From: Bordetella parapertussis
GTDB taxonomy: Bacteria > Pseudomonadota > Gammaproteobacteria > Burkholderiales > Burkholderiaceae_C
DNA: 22,726 bases
Assembly: GCA_945861305.1 (NCBI GenBank)
Contig: CAMATW010000039.1
Coordinates: 1 to 22,726 of the forward strand
Reading direction: 5' to 3'
In this document: in pieces, positions 1-6,197 of the stretch
Layout: every line of letters begins with the position of its first letter
How positions within the stretch are numbered: position 1 is the first letter of the stretch
Program-made: the position numbers and the translations under genes
The notes under the pieces: model-generated
The model's input: the letters and a program-made list of their open reading frames with translations, nothing else
Told to the model about the DNA's origin: nothing
Databases searched by the model: none

Positions 1-181
1 GAATGTTGTGATTCCTTTCGACAACCAGCATAAGCACTATGGAAAAGGGCAAACAGAAGCCGAAATATTTTTACAGCCAGGTAAATACAAATTGACTTTG
101 CAATTTGGGGATGGTGCCCACCGCTCGTATGGAGCAGCGTTTAGAAAAATAATTTCAATCAATGTAGTTGGTAAACCCTGA
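1..181 (+). CDS. DUF4399-like protein, 3' end only
   Basis: The last 59 codons of a gene that begins before the window, read in the frame starting at base 2 and ending with TGA at 179-181. The peptide contains FDNQHKHYGKGQTEAEIFL, then a PGKYKLTLQFGDGAHRSYG stretch. This fits the C-terminal half of the DUF4399 family, small proteins usually exported to the periplasm, whose members show an FD-x-QH-x-HFGKGQTE pattern and a later H-x-SYGPAFS-like pattern. The molecular function of that family is not established. The signal peptide and N-terminal half lie outside the window, so length and export cannot be judged. The assignment rests on remembered family motifs only. Confidence 0.7.
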   Translation, partial: NVVIPFDNQHKHYGKGQTEAEIFLQPGKYKLTLQFGDGAHRSYGAAFRKIISINVVGKP

Positions 182-240
182 AGCCCACTCCATCTCTGAA
201 TTTAAAGTGCTTAGGTTTTCGGATTAAGGAGATAAACAAT

Positions 241-312
241 ATGTGCCTTCCATTGGTGCAAACTTCAAATGCACATCGGGAAATTTCTATAAAGCCTGAA
301 CCCGTGCTGTGA
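241..312 (+). CDS. possible 23-aa small ORF
   Basis: An ATG at 241 is preceded by an excellent Shine-Dalgarno sequence, AAGGAG at 226-231, with a 9-nt spacer. The frame encodes 23 residues beginning MCLPLVQTSNAHREISIK and ends at TGA 310-312. It lies about 60 bp downstream of the DUF4399-like gene on the same strand and could be co-transcribed with it. No family is recognised and the peptide has no membrane segment. The only support is the ribosome binding site, which can occur by chance in AT-rich DNA. It could also be the degraded start of a longer gene. Confidence 0.25.
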   Translation: MCLPLVQTSNAHREISIKPEPVL

Positions 313-336
313 GATTAAAGCAGATGGACTGCATAT

Positions 337-510
337 TCATCCTACTAGTATTTGCAAATATTGATCCAGTGACAAGCCGGAATAAAGCAAAGCTACTATC
401 CAAACACTGAGTAGGCACAATAAAACAAACAACAGCGCTAAACCTGCAATTAAAATGAAAGTACTGCCATGCAAGCCAAGAATGAAATTTAGAGTTTGTT
501 TAAATGTCAT
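337..510 (-). CDS. putative 57-aa single-pass membrane protein
   Basis: A minus-strand frame starts at ATG 510 and ends at TGA (337-339). It encodes 57 residues: a short polar start (MTFKQTLNFILGLHG), one long hydrophobic segment (residues about 17-43), and a short tail ending in YLQILVG. This is the layout of a small inner-membrane protein. It follows the AerR-like gene on the same strand after 148 bp, and a promoter-like sequence (-35 TTGACA, 16-bp spacer, TACAAC) sits just upstream. No good ribosome binding site precedes the ATG, and no family is recognised. It is not a light-harvesting subunit: the only His precedes the membrane segment rather than lying in it. Confidence 0.4.
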   Translation of the reverse strand: MTFKQTLNFILGLHGSTFILIAGLALLFVLLCLLSVWIVALLYSGLSLDQYLQILVG

Positions 511-567
511 CAATTTATAATTAACTTTATGATCTCTCTTAAGTGGCTATATTGCCAAGAATTATCA

Positions 568-595
568 GTTGTACACCTTTTAATGAGAGTGTCAA
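568..595 (-). promoter_or_regulatory. candidate promoter for the 57-aa membrane ORF
   Basis: On the minus strand a perfect -35 box TTGACA (590-595) is followed by a 16-bp spacer and TACAAC (568-573, four of six consensus bases). Transcription from it would run toward the ORF starting at 510, giving a leader of roughly 50 nt. This is a pattern match only. Confidence 0.35.
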
Positions 596-658
596 TAGTC
601 AAACTGGCGGTAATCTACCGCTTTGCTCAAAAGCTAATGTCAAAAGATTTGGCTTACT

Positions 659-1471
659 TCAATCTATAGGTAAAAGTGATACAGCTAAGCCAACTGCATG
701 TTTCGCATTGTCACAAATACCGTTTGCACCGAAGCCATTTGCGTCTAATTTTTTTGCAGCGAATATTGGGCCACCTAACAAAACAACTATTCGCGGATTG
801 AGAGATAAGCTTTTAAATTGATCTATCAAATCAGCTAAATTTGTGAGCTGTTGATCAATGCTTAGAGACAATCCGACCACATCAAACCATTCATTGCTAA
901 CGGTCTGAACAAGTTCATTGGCTGAGGATGAAATTGCAACCATGACCTGCCAGTCTTCTTTACGGAAAAAATCAGCCACGATACTCGTGCCCAGCATATG
1001 CATAGATCCGGGTGCAGAAGCTATCATCACTCGTCTAGCTTTAGCTTTGACAAATTGACCTGATTTTTTGGTAAATCGAATTTCATTTGCAATCGAATGC
1101 AATCGAACCAAACCCAGGTTGACTTGAGAAAAATCCATTCGGTCATCATCCCATTGGGATCCAAGATATTGAGCTGCAGGGGTGATCAGTTCTAAAAAAA
1201 TATCTTCTGTGCTTAAGCCTGCATCTAGAAAGTCATCGACAAAAAATTGCGCATCTTTTGAGGATTCTGATACACAAAGATCTATAAACATCTCTATTTC
1301 TTGTTGGGAAGGCTTTGCGTGTGATGAAGAGACCAAACTCAGATGAGGTCTACAAATCCGCTCAGAATTTAGTAAGCCGGGAATGATCTGTGACTCTACG
1401 ATGGACAAGATAGAGGATTGGCAATCGGAATGCGAATGCATTGAATTTTGGGAGGACATGTGCTGTGCCAT
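659..1471 (-). CDS. AerR/PpaA-like B12-binding-domain regulator
   Basis: A 270-aa protein with a helical cap region (about residues 50-140) followed by a Rossmann-type B12-binding domain (about 145-268). The segment ELITPAAQYLGSQWDDDRMD (residues 94-113) and the following QVNLGLVRL match the AerR/PpaA family of phototrophic proteobacteria, cofactor-binding partners of the repressor PpsR/CrtJ. The cobalamin loop is PGSMHMLG with His158 in the ligand position; SLS (202-204) and GG (233-234) complete the usual pattern. Trp107 is present, but the Glu-His pair found ten residues later in CarH is Val-Asn here, as in AerR. There is no DNA-binding domain, so it probably acts through a partner, plausibly the divergent CarH-like protein (inference). 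The start at 1471 is chosen because it overlaps the stop of the upstream 35-codon ORF (TGATG); an in-frame ATG at 1489 has no ribosome binding site. Whether it binds cobalamin or heme cannot be told from sequence. Confidence 0.75.
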   Translation of the reverse strand: MAQHMSSQNSMHSHSDCQSSILSIVESQIIPGLLNSERICRPHLSLVSSSHAKPSQQEIEMFIDLCVSESSKDAQFFVDDFLDAGLSTEDIFLELITPAAQYLGSQWDDDRMDFSQVNLGLVRLHSIANEIRFTKKSGQFVKAKARRVMIASAPGSMHMLGTSIVADFFRKEDWQVMVAISSSANELVQTVSNEWFDVVGLSLSIDQQLTNLADLIDQFKSLSLNPRIVVLLGGPIFAAKKLDANGFGANGICDNAKHAVGLAVSLLPID

Positions 1472-1578
1472 CACAAAGTAAATTTGCATTTACTGTTCAG
1501 CCCAGCACCGCCATATATTTCTAGTGAAGCTGTATCGATTCGCTTTTGAAGTATTGCACCTTGATTAATTGAGCTCAT
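1471..1578 (-). CDS. 35-aa upstream ORF coupled to the AerR-like gene
   Basis: On the minus strand, AGGAGT (1585-1590) precedes an ATG at 1578 by 6-7 nt, an almost ideal ribosome binding site. The frame encodes 35 residues beginning MSSINQGAILQKRIDTASLE and stops at TGA 1471-1473, sharing one base with the ATG of the AerR-like gene (TGATG). That layout is typical of translational coupling, so this ORF could be a leader peptide controlling the regulator or a small protein in its own right. A competing explanation is that it is the true N-terminus of the regulator, separated by a frameshift or sequencing error. No family is recognised. Confidence 0.5.
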   Translation of the reverse strand: MSSINQGAILQKRIDTASLEIYGGAGLNSKCKFTL

Positions 1579-1631
1579 TAGTTCACTCCTTTAAATGCTG
1601 ATGATCGTGCTTTCAATAGAAATATATTGAC

Positions 1632-1660
1632 TTTGTCCGTGACAAAATAGATCGGACAAA
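1632..1660. promoter_or_regulatory. inverted-repeat operator candidate between the divergent B12 regulators
   Basis: TTTGTCCG (1632-1639) and CGGACAAA (1653-1660) form a perfect 8-bp inverted repeat with a 13-bp spacer, between the two divergent regulator genes. It lies 30 bp upstream of the MerR-type gene's ATG and overlaps the end of a TTGACT hexamer (1627-1632). MerR-family dimers bind inverted repeats in promoter spacers, and such regulators often control their own divergent promoters, so autoregulation is likely. It does not fit the TGT-N12-ACA spacing of PpsR sites. Confidence 0.55.
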
Positions 1661-1689
1661 TGTTTATTTAACTGTTACCGTGAATAATC

Positions 1690-2589
1690 ATGCCTACCAA
1701 CCCATTTTTTTCTCCATCTGAAATCGAGCGTGAAACGGGATTTGGAAAAGAACAATTGCGAAAGTGGCGCTCGAGATATGGTTTTCCTCCAAGGGAATCC
1801 AGCCCTGATGGCCAGTCGATCTACTCATTCAAGACTGTCGATCAGCTTCACCTCATAAAACGTTTGCTCGAAGCAGGCTTTCGGCCGTATCAAGTCGTAG
1901 GCAAAACAGTCTTAGAACTTGAAAAGCTGAAATTTCAGCTGGGACTGAATATTAAGGATGAAACACCAGATGAATTAACCAATAAGTTGATTGAGTTCAT
2001 CAAGCTTACTGACCTTAAAGGATTTACAGCACTTTTAAAGAAGAAGCGACTCACACAAACCATGTTTGATTTTATTCAAAATACGATCACTCCACTGATG
2101 GTCAGTATTGGAAATGCTTGGAGTCGTGATGAAATTGATATTCACCATGAGCACCTTTGCACTGCTTGTATCGAACGCTATTTGCAGTCAGAGATTCTCA
2201 AATTTCTACCCAGAAAAGGTTTACCGATTATTTTATTTTCACTACCACCAGGAGAGAATCATTTGCTTGGCCTGTTGATGGTAGAGGCTGTGATGGCTGA
2301 ACGGGGCGTCACCACAATCAATATTGGATCTCATATCCCGCTAAATAATCTTAAGCTAGCTGCTATTTCATGCAAGTCTGATGTGGTTGCACTTTCCTTT
2401 AGTTTTGCACATCCAGCTCGAGATGTATTGCCAACACTTGTACATTTTCGGCGTTTGCTTCCGCTGAATATTCAGATCTGGGCAGGTGGCGCGGGAATTT
2501 CCATCATTAGAAAGAAACCTCAAGGCGTGAAAATGTTCTTCGATCTTAATGAAGCAATTCTTGCTCTGAACGATATTCCTATTCAGTAA
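1690..2589 (+). CDS. CarH/LitR-like MerR-family B12-dependent photoreceptor regulator
   Basis: A 299-aa protein. Residues about 6-75 form a MerR-type winged-helix domain (SEIERETGFGKEQLRKWRSR, then YGFPPRE). A helical cap (about 95-175) carries Trp144 followed by Glu154-His155, matching the Trp-x9-Glu-His motif that caps adenosylcobalamin in Thermus CarH. The C-terminal B12-binding domain has PPGENHLLG (186-194) with His191 as the expected lower ligand, SFS at 236-238 and GG at 266-267. In this family adenosylcobalamin assembles a DNA-bound tetramer in the dark and light disrupts it, derepressing light-response genes such as carotenoid, photolyase or folate genes. None of those targets is in the window. 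It diverges from the AerR-like gene across about 110-200 bp containing an inverted repeat. The start at 1690 fits the family N-terminus but has no clear Shine-Dalgarno sequence. Confidence 0.8.
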   Translation: MPTNPFFSPSEIERETGFGKEQLRKWRSRYGFPPRESSPDGQSIYSFKTVDQLHLIKRLLEAGFRPYQVVGKTVLELEKLKFQLGLNIKDETPDELTNKLIEFIKLTDLKGFTALLKKKRLTQTMFDFIQNTITPLMVSIGNAWSRDEIDIHHEHLCTACIERYLQSEILKFLPRKGLPIILFSLPPGENHLLGLLMVEAVMAERGVTTINIGSHIPLNNLKLAAISCKSDVVALSFSFAHPARDVLPTLVHFRRLLPLNIQIWAGGAGISIIRKKPQGVKMFFDLNEAILALNDIPIQ

Positions 2590-2654
2590 GTTATTTTTGG
2601 TAGGAATACCGCGACTCTGTTAGCAGAATCTGAATACCACGGCCGTCACGGGCT

Positions 2655-3671
2655 CTACTTCTTTTCAAGCTTTGCTTCAAGCATGTCACGATTTTTTAAA
2701 GCGGTTTCATCACCATTTTTTAACGCTTTTCTAAAGTACATAAGGGCTTTTGATTCATCCTCATTAACACCTTGACCATGTTCAAACATAAATCCAAGGG
2801 CAGACTGTGCATGCGCATTTTCTTGCTCTGCAGCTAGCAAGAGCCAATGCATGGCTTGTGGGTAGTCTCTGTCTCGGCCCAATCCATTTTGAAGCATGAA
2901 ACCCACTTTGTACTGACCTTCTGCATTACCGTGAGAAGCCGCCATTTTGTAATAGCGCATGGCCTTATCATGACTTTGCTCTACACCTGTACCACTTTGA
3001 TACATGACCCCAATGCTGATTTGAGCAGCGGCATGGCCTGTTTCTGATGCCAAGCCATACCAACGCAAAGCTTCTGACAGGTCTTTTTTAATAGTATTTC
3101 CTTTGCTATAGATTACCCCCAGTCGGAAATAAGCCTCTTTATGTTTGTGTTGAGCAGCTAATTTGTACCAACGGACCGCCTCCACATCATCTTGTTCAAC
3201 ACCATGGCTGTTTTCATACATGCCGCCCAGCCCATACATGGCATCAGCATTGTCTTTTTTAGCTGCTAATTTATAACAACGCATTGCTTCCTTGAAGTCT
3301 TCCTTTATTCCTTTGCCGCATTCAAACATCACACCGAGCATGCATTGGGCTGGACTATGTTCTTTGGCAGCAGCTAATTGAAAGTAGCGCAATGCCTCTT
3401 TATCGTTTTGTGCCGTACCTTGACCTTTTAAAGACATATCACCCAAGAAGAATTCAGACTCAGTATGTTCCTTTGTCGCGGCCAACTTGAAAAACTTAAA
3501 TGCTTCAGAAAAGTTTTGCTTAACTGCTTGCCCTTTGTAGTGGATAACAGCCGCCAGAAATTGCGCTTCTGAATCACCTTTGATTGCGGCTTCTTCACAT
3601 TTCTTAACCTCGATGGCAATCGCTGTAGTAATTTCCAATTGTTGTTTGAGTAATTCCTCTAGTTTGGTCAT
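2655..3671 (-). CDS. Sel1-repeat protein with eight 36-residue repeats
   Basis: A 338-aa protein made almost entirely of Sel1-like (TPR-related) repeats. After a charged 33-residue start, eight repeats of exactly 36 residues run without gaps from residue 34 to 321 (units starting at 34, 70, 106, 142, 178, 214, 250 and 286), then a 17-residue Lys/Glu-rich tail. Each unit has the pattern A-x-x-x-LG-x-MY-x-x-G-x-G-V, then EA-x-R-Y-x-LAA. No signal peptide or membrane segment is seen, so it is probably cytoplasmic. Sel1 proteins are alpha-solenoid scaffolds for protein contacts; the partner here is unknown. It is convergent with the CarH-like gene, 65 bp away. Upstream, AAAGGG lies near the ATG. 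Confidence 0.85.
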   Translation of the reverse strand: MTKLEELLKQQLEITTAIAIEVKKCEEAAIKGDSEAQFLAAVIHYKGQAVKQNFSEAFKFFKLAATKEHTESEFFLGDMSLKGQGTAQNDKEALRYFQLAAAKEHSPAQCMLGVMFECGKGIKEDFKEAMRCYKLAAKKDNADAMYGLGGMYENSHGVEQDDVEAVRWYKLAAQHKHKEAYFRLGVIYSKGNTIKKDLSEALRWYGLASETGHAAAQISIGVMYQSGTGVEQSHDKAMRYYKMAASHGNAEGQYKVGFMLQNGLGRDRDYPQAMHWLLLAAEQENAHAQSALGFMFEHGQGVNEDESKALMYFRKALKNGDETALKNRDMLEAKLEKK

Positions 3672-3861
3672 AACTTAATCCGCCCTTTAATTAATTTGAA
3701 AAAACGGCTGTCACATCGTCCCTTCGACTATCTGTACCCTGCCAAGCCGCATAGTCAGCATGAACAGTTTCGGCAACAAGCCTCTATTATGGACCAATCA
3801 ACACGGATTACTGGTTCGGTATTAACCTACCCTTTTTCATCAGCGCAACCATGCACTTTGT

Positions 3862-3888
3862 TTGACCTGAATCAAAAGTTGATATTAA
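3862..3888 (+). promoter_or_regulatory. weak promoter/operator candidate upstream of the TetR gene
   Basis: TTGACC (3862-3867) is followed after 15 bp by TATTAA (3883-3888). A short inverted repeat, ATCAA-AAG-TTGAT (3871-3883), lies in the spacer, where a TetR-type autorepressor would be expected to bind. The spacer is short and the repeat small, so this is weakly supported. Confidence 0.25.
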
Positions 3889-3940
3889 AAAAGCGTTTCG
3901 GTACCTAGAAATAGTCAATCTGTGAATTAAAATAACCCAC

Positions 3941-4519
3941 ATGGGAAGACATCTTGAATTCGATATCAGCAAGGCTAAAAATGCCGCTACACAGCTCTTT
4001 TGGAGTAAAGGTTATCAAGCGGCAACGCTTGAGTTGCTCTGCGAGCATATGGACATATCCAGAAGTAGTTTTTATGCAACCATGGGTGACAAGAGAACGC
4101 TTTTTATAGCTTGCGTTCAGGTCTACCATGAGAATTGGAAAAATAAGTTTTCTAAAATTTCAACTTTAGATCAACTTAAGCAACTAGCCATTTCATGGTT
4201 TGTCGAGTCGAAAAGTCCTAAAGCGCATATTGGTTGCATGCTGATCAACACCGCCACTGAAATGGCAGATGTGGATGACGAACTTGTTGAACTATTGCAA
4301 AAAATGATCAAGATCCATATACAGTGTCGAGTTGACTGTTTTCAGCGCATGGGTTGCTCCAAACCACAAGCTGTTCGTTTGGGGCAGTTCTATCAAGTTT
4401 TTGTTGAAGGCCTGTTGATGAGCAGCCGCAGAAGAGTCCCCAGTCAGAAGCTCAAGTCTGTCATTGAAACAACTTTTGCTTTTATTGAATCTGATATCAA
4501 CCAATATCAGGCTGCATAG
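3941..4519 (+). CDS. TetR/AcrR-family transcriptional regulator
   Basis: A 192-aa protein of typical TetR length. The N-terminal helix-turn-helix spans about residues 10-56, with the recognition region LCEHMDISRSSFYATMGDKR (33-52) followed by TLF. The C-terminal ligand-binding half (about 80-185) contains GCMLINTATEMADVDDELVE, a motif of TetR proteins related to AcrR/NemR-type regulators. These usually repress a neighbouring gene until a small ligand binds. No efflux pump or enzyme gene stands next to it; the downstream neighbour is pgi, 76 bp away and differing in base composition. Ligand and target are unknown. No clear Shine-Dalgarno sequence precedes the ATG. Confidence 0.85.
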   Translation: MGRHLEFDISKAKNAATQLFWSKGYQAATLELLCEHMDISRSSFYATMGDKRTLFIACVQVYHENWKNKFSKISTLDQLKQLAISWFVESKSPKAHIGCMLINTATEMADVDDELVELLQKMIKIHIQCRVDCFQRMGCSKPQAVRLGQFYQVFVEGLLMSSRRRVPSQKLKSVIETTFAFIESDINQYQAA

Positions 4520-4562
4520 AAGTACTGATTTATTCGGGTATTGGCTTGTTCCGCCTGATTGA

Positions 4563-4570
4563 GGGGGGGG
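4563..4570 (+). repeat. eight-G homopolymer upstream of pgi
   Basis: Eight consecutive G bases lie 25 bp before the pgi start codon, just upstream of its AGGA (4581-4584) ribosome binding site. Tracts of this length can slip during replication, and they are also common sequencing-error sites. Confidence 0.9.
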
Positions 4571-4595
4571 TGTAAATTGCAGGACAATTAATACC

Positions 4596-6173
4596 ATGAG
4601 CACCTTCACCCCTGTTCACCTTTCTCCTGCTTGGCTTTCGTTGCAAAGCTTGGCGCTAGCCAACCTACCTTCGCTGCATACGCTCCTGACAGACGCTTCA
4701 CGCAGCTCATCTATGCACCTGCAGGCCTGTGGCATTCACATGGACTTCACGCATCAGCAGATAAATGGACCCGTGCTGCAGGCTTTACAAACGCTGGCCA
4801 AGGACCGCCACGTCGATGTACAACTGCGCGCCATGTTTGAAGCAAAGGCGATCAACACGACCGAACACCGCAGCGCACTGCATGTCGCTTTGCGCGGCAG
4901 CCACTTGAGCAATCCACCATGGGGCCTAGCTGTTTCTTTGCAGGTTAAATCGCAGTTAGACAGGGTTTGTGATTTTGCAGAAAAAATGCGCTCTGGCAAT
5001 TGCAAAGGCTACAACGACTTGGCGATCACCGATGTGGTGAACATCGGTATTGGCGGCTCAGATTTGGGGCCACGCATGGCGACAATGGCTTTGCAAAATG
5101 CTGCTGACCCAACTGTGCGTGTGCATTTCGTCTCCAATGTAGACGCTTGGAGCTTGCAGCAAACTTTGCACAAGCTAAAGCCCGCAACCACCGCCTTTGT
5201 AGTCCAAAGCAAATCATTTTCCACGCAAGAAACAATCACGCTTGCAGCTTCTGCGCGGCGGTGGTTAAGCGATGGCGGTTGCCCCGCCAAACTGTTGCCT
5301 CGTCACCTGATGGCGGTGACCGCCAAACCTGCACTGGCCTTGACCCAAGGGTTTGAAGCAGGCCACGTTTTTGAGTTTTGGGACTGGGTGGGTGGTCGTT
5401 ACTCTCTATGGTCTGCGATAGGTTTGCCTTTGGCTATCGCCATAGGTGCCAAGGCTTACCGCGATATGTTGCAAGGCGCTTGCGATATGGATGCACACGT
5501 TCAAAGTGCTGAGCCTGACAGCAATATGCCCCTGCTCATGGCCTTGCTAGGCATTTGGAACCGCAATTTCTTGGGCGCTGATTCACTGCACATCGCGCCT
5601 TATGCGTCGTGTTTAGGAATGTTGGTACCTTATTTGCAACAAATGGACATGGAGTCCAACGGCAAATCGACACATATCGATGGCACGGCGGTTCAGGTAG
5701 GAACTTCGCCCGTGTTGTGGGGTGGCTTAGGGATAGACGGGCAACACGCTTATTTCCAGATGATTCACCAAGGCACGCACTTGGTCGCCACCGATTTCAT
5801 TGGTGTTAAAACTGAAGCCTCTGATTTACCTTTGGCCGCAGAACACCACCGCGTGGTCATGCTGAATATGAATGCGCAGGCGCAGGCCTTGGCCATCGGC
5901 AGAACCGTTGAAGAAAGCAAGGCTTTGCTCATCAAGGAGGGAATGACTGAGAGTGAGGCCACCCAACTGGCGCCACACCGCAGCTATGCGGGCAACCGCC
6001 CGTCCACCACCTTGTGGCTAGAGGCCACCACGCCACATACTTTGGGCGCACTGATGGCCATGTATGAGCACAAGGTTTTTTACCAAGCAGCTATTTGGGG
6101 CATCAATGCCTTCGACCAATGGGGCGTAGAGCTTGGCAAAACTTTGGCAAAGCAAATGGAGGCGTCAGATTGA
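4596..6173 (+). CDS. pgi: glucose-6-phosphate isomerase
   Basis: A 525-aa cytoplasmic enzyme interconverting glucose 6-phosphate and fructose 6-phosphate in glycolysis and gluconeogenesis. Family signatures are intact: NIGIGGSDLGPRM (149-161); WVGGRYSLWSAIGLPL (264-279), the first PGI signature; MDMESNGKS (350-358), with Glu353 as the catalytic base; GQHAYFQMIHQGTH (382-395), with His384; and FDQWGVELGK (506-515), the second signature with the catalytic Lys. The length is slightly shorter than the E. coli enzyme (549) but nothing essential is missing. The ATG at 4596 has AGGA 11 nt upstream. The gene begins where base composition becomes more GC-rich. It is convergent with the Bug receptor gene, 17 bp apart, over interlocking inverted repeats. 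Confidence 0.97.
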   Translation: MSTFTPVHLSPAWLSLQSLALANLPSLHTLLTDASRSSSMHLQACGIHMDFTHQQINGPVLQALQTLAKDRHVDVQLRAMFEAKAINTTEHRSALHVALRGSHLSNPPWGLAVSLQVKSQLDRVCDFAEKMRSGNCKGYNDLAITDVVNIGIGGSDLGPRMATMALQNAADPTVRVHFVSNVDAWSLQQTLHKLKPATTAFVVQSKSFSTQETITLAASARRWLSDGGCPAKLLPRHLMAVTAKPALALTQGFEAGHVFEFWDWVGGRYSLWSAIGLPLAIAIGAKAYRDMLQGACDMDAHVQSAEPDSNMPLLMALLGIWNRNFLGADSLHIAPYASCLGMLVPYLQQMDMESNGKSTHIDGTAVQVGTSPVLWGGLGIDGQHAYFQMIHQGTHLVATDFIGVKTEASDLPLAAEHHRVVMLNMNAQAQALAIGRTVEESKALLIKEGMTESEATQLAPHRSYAGNRPSTTLWLEATTPHTLGALMAMYEHKVFYQAAIWGINAFDQWGVELGKTLAKQMEASD

Positions 6174-6197
6174 TCAAGCCTGACGCTGTGTCAATCT
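6162..6197. terminator. interlocking inverted repeats at the pgi/Bug convergent junction
   Basis: Two perfect 7-bp inverted repeats overlap: GCGTCAG (6162-6168) with CTGACGC (6180-6186), and AGATTGA (6167-6173) with TCAATCT (6191-6197). Their left arms share two bases, so the full hairpins exclude each other. They cover both stop codons of the convergent genes. No strong T-run follows on either strand, so a bidirectional terminator is plausible but unproven. Confidence 0.35.

Larger units (their letters stand above)
182..658. other. 477-bp AT-rich gap between DUF4399-like gene and AerR-like gene
   Basis: This stretch has no long gene. It holds two short candidate ORFs described separately: a 23-codon ORF on the plus strand with a strong ribosome binding site, and a 57-codon hydrophobic ORF on the minus strand with a possible promoter. 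A small hairpin (GCGGTA, ATC, TACCGC) at about 607-621 lies just past the stop of the AerR-like gene. It has no good T-tract, so it is a poor terminator candidate. Nothing else was recognised. Confidence 0.6.

Noticed and set aside
337..510. Light-harvesting (Puf/Puc) subunit identity for the 57-aa membrane ORF
   Set aside because: The size is similar, but the bacteriochlorophyll-binding His inside the membrane helix is missing and no LH motif is seen.
543..821. 92-codon plus-strand open frame overlapping the 3' end of the AerR-like gene
   Set aside because: Its second half is antisense to the conserved B12-binding domain and it shows no family motif or ribosome binding site.
1632..1660. PpsR/CrtJ binding site between the B12 regulators
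   Set aside because: The TGT and ACA half-sites are 19 bp apart rather than 12, so the repeat does not fit the known PpsR consensus.
2613..2630. Hairpin between the CarH-like and Sel1 genes as a terminator
   Set aside because: The stem (GACTCTG with CAGAATC) has a mismatch and no T-tract follows on either strand.
3696..3908. 70-codon plus-strand open frame between the Sel1 and TetR genes
   Set aside because: It begins with TTG, has no ribosome binding site, matches no family and overlaps the likely TetR promoter; probably chance.
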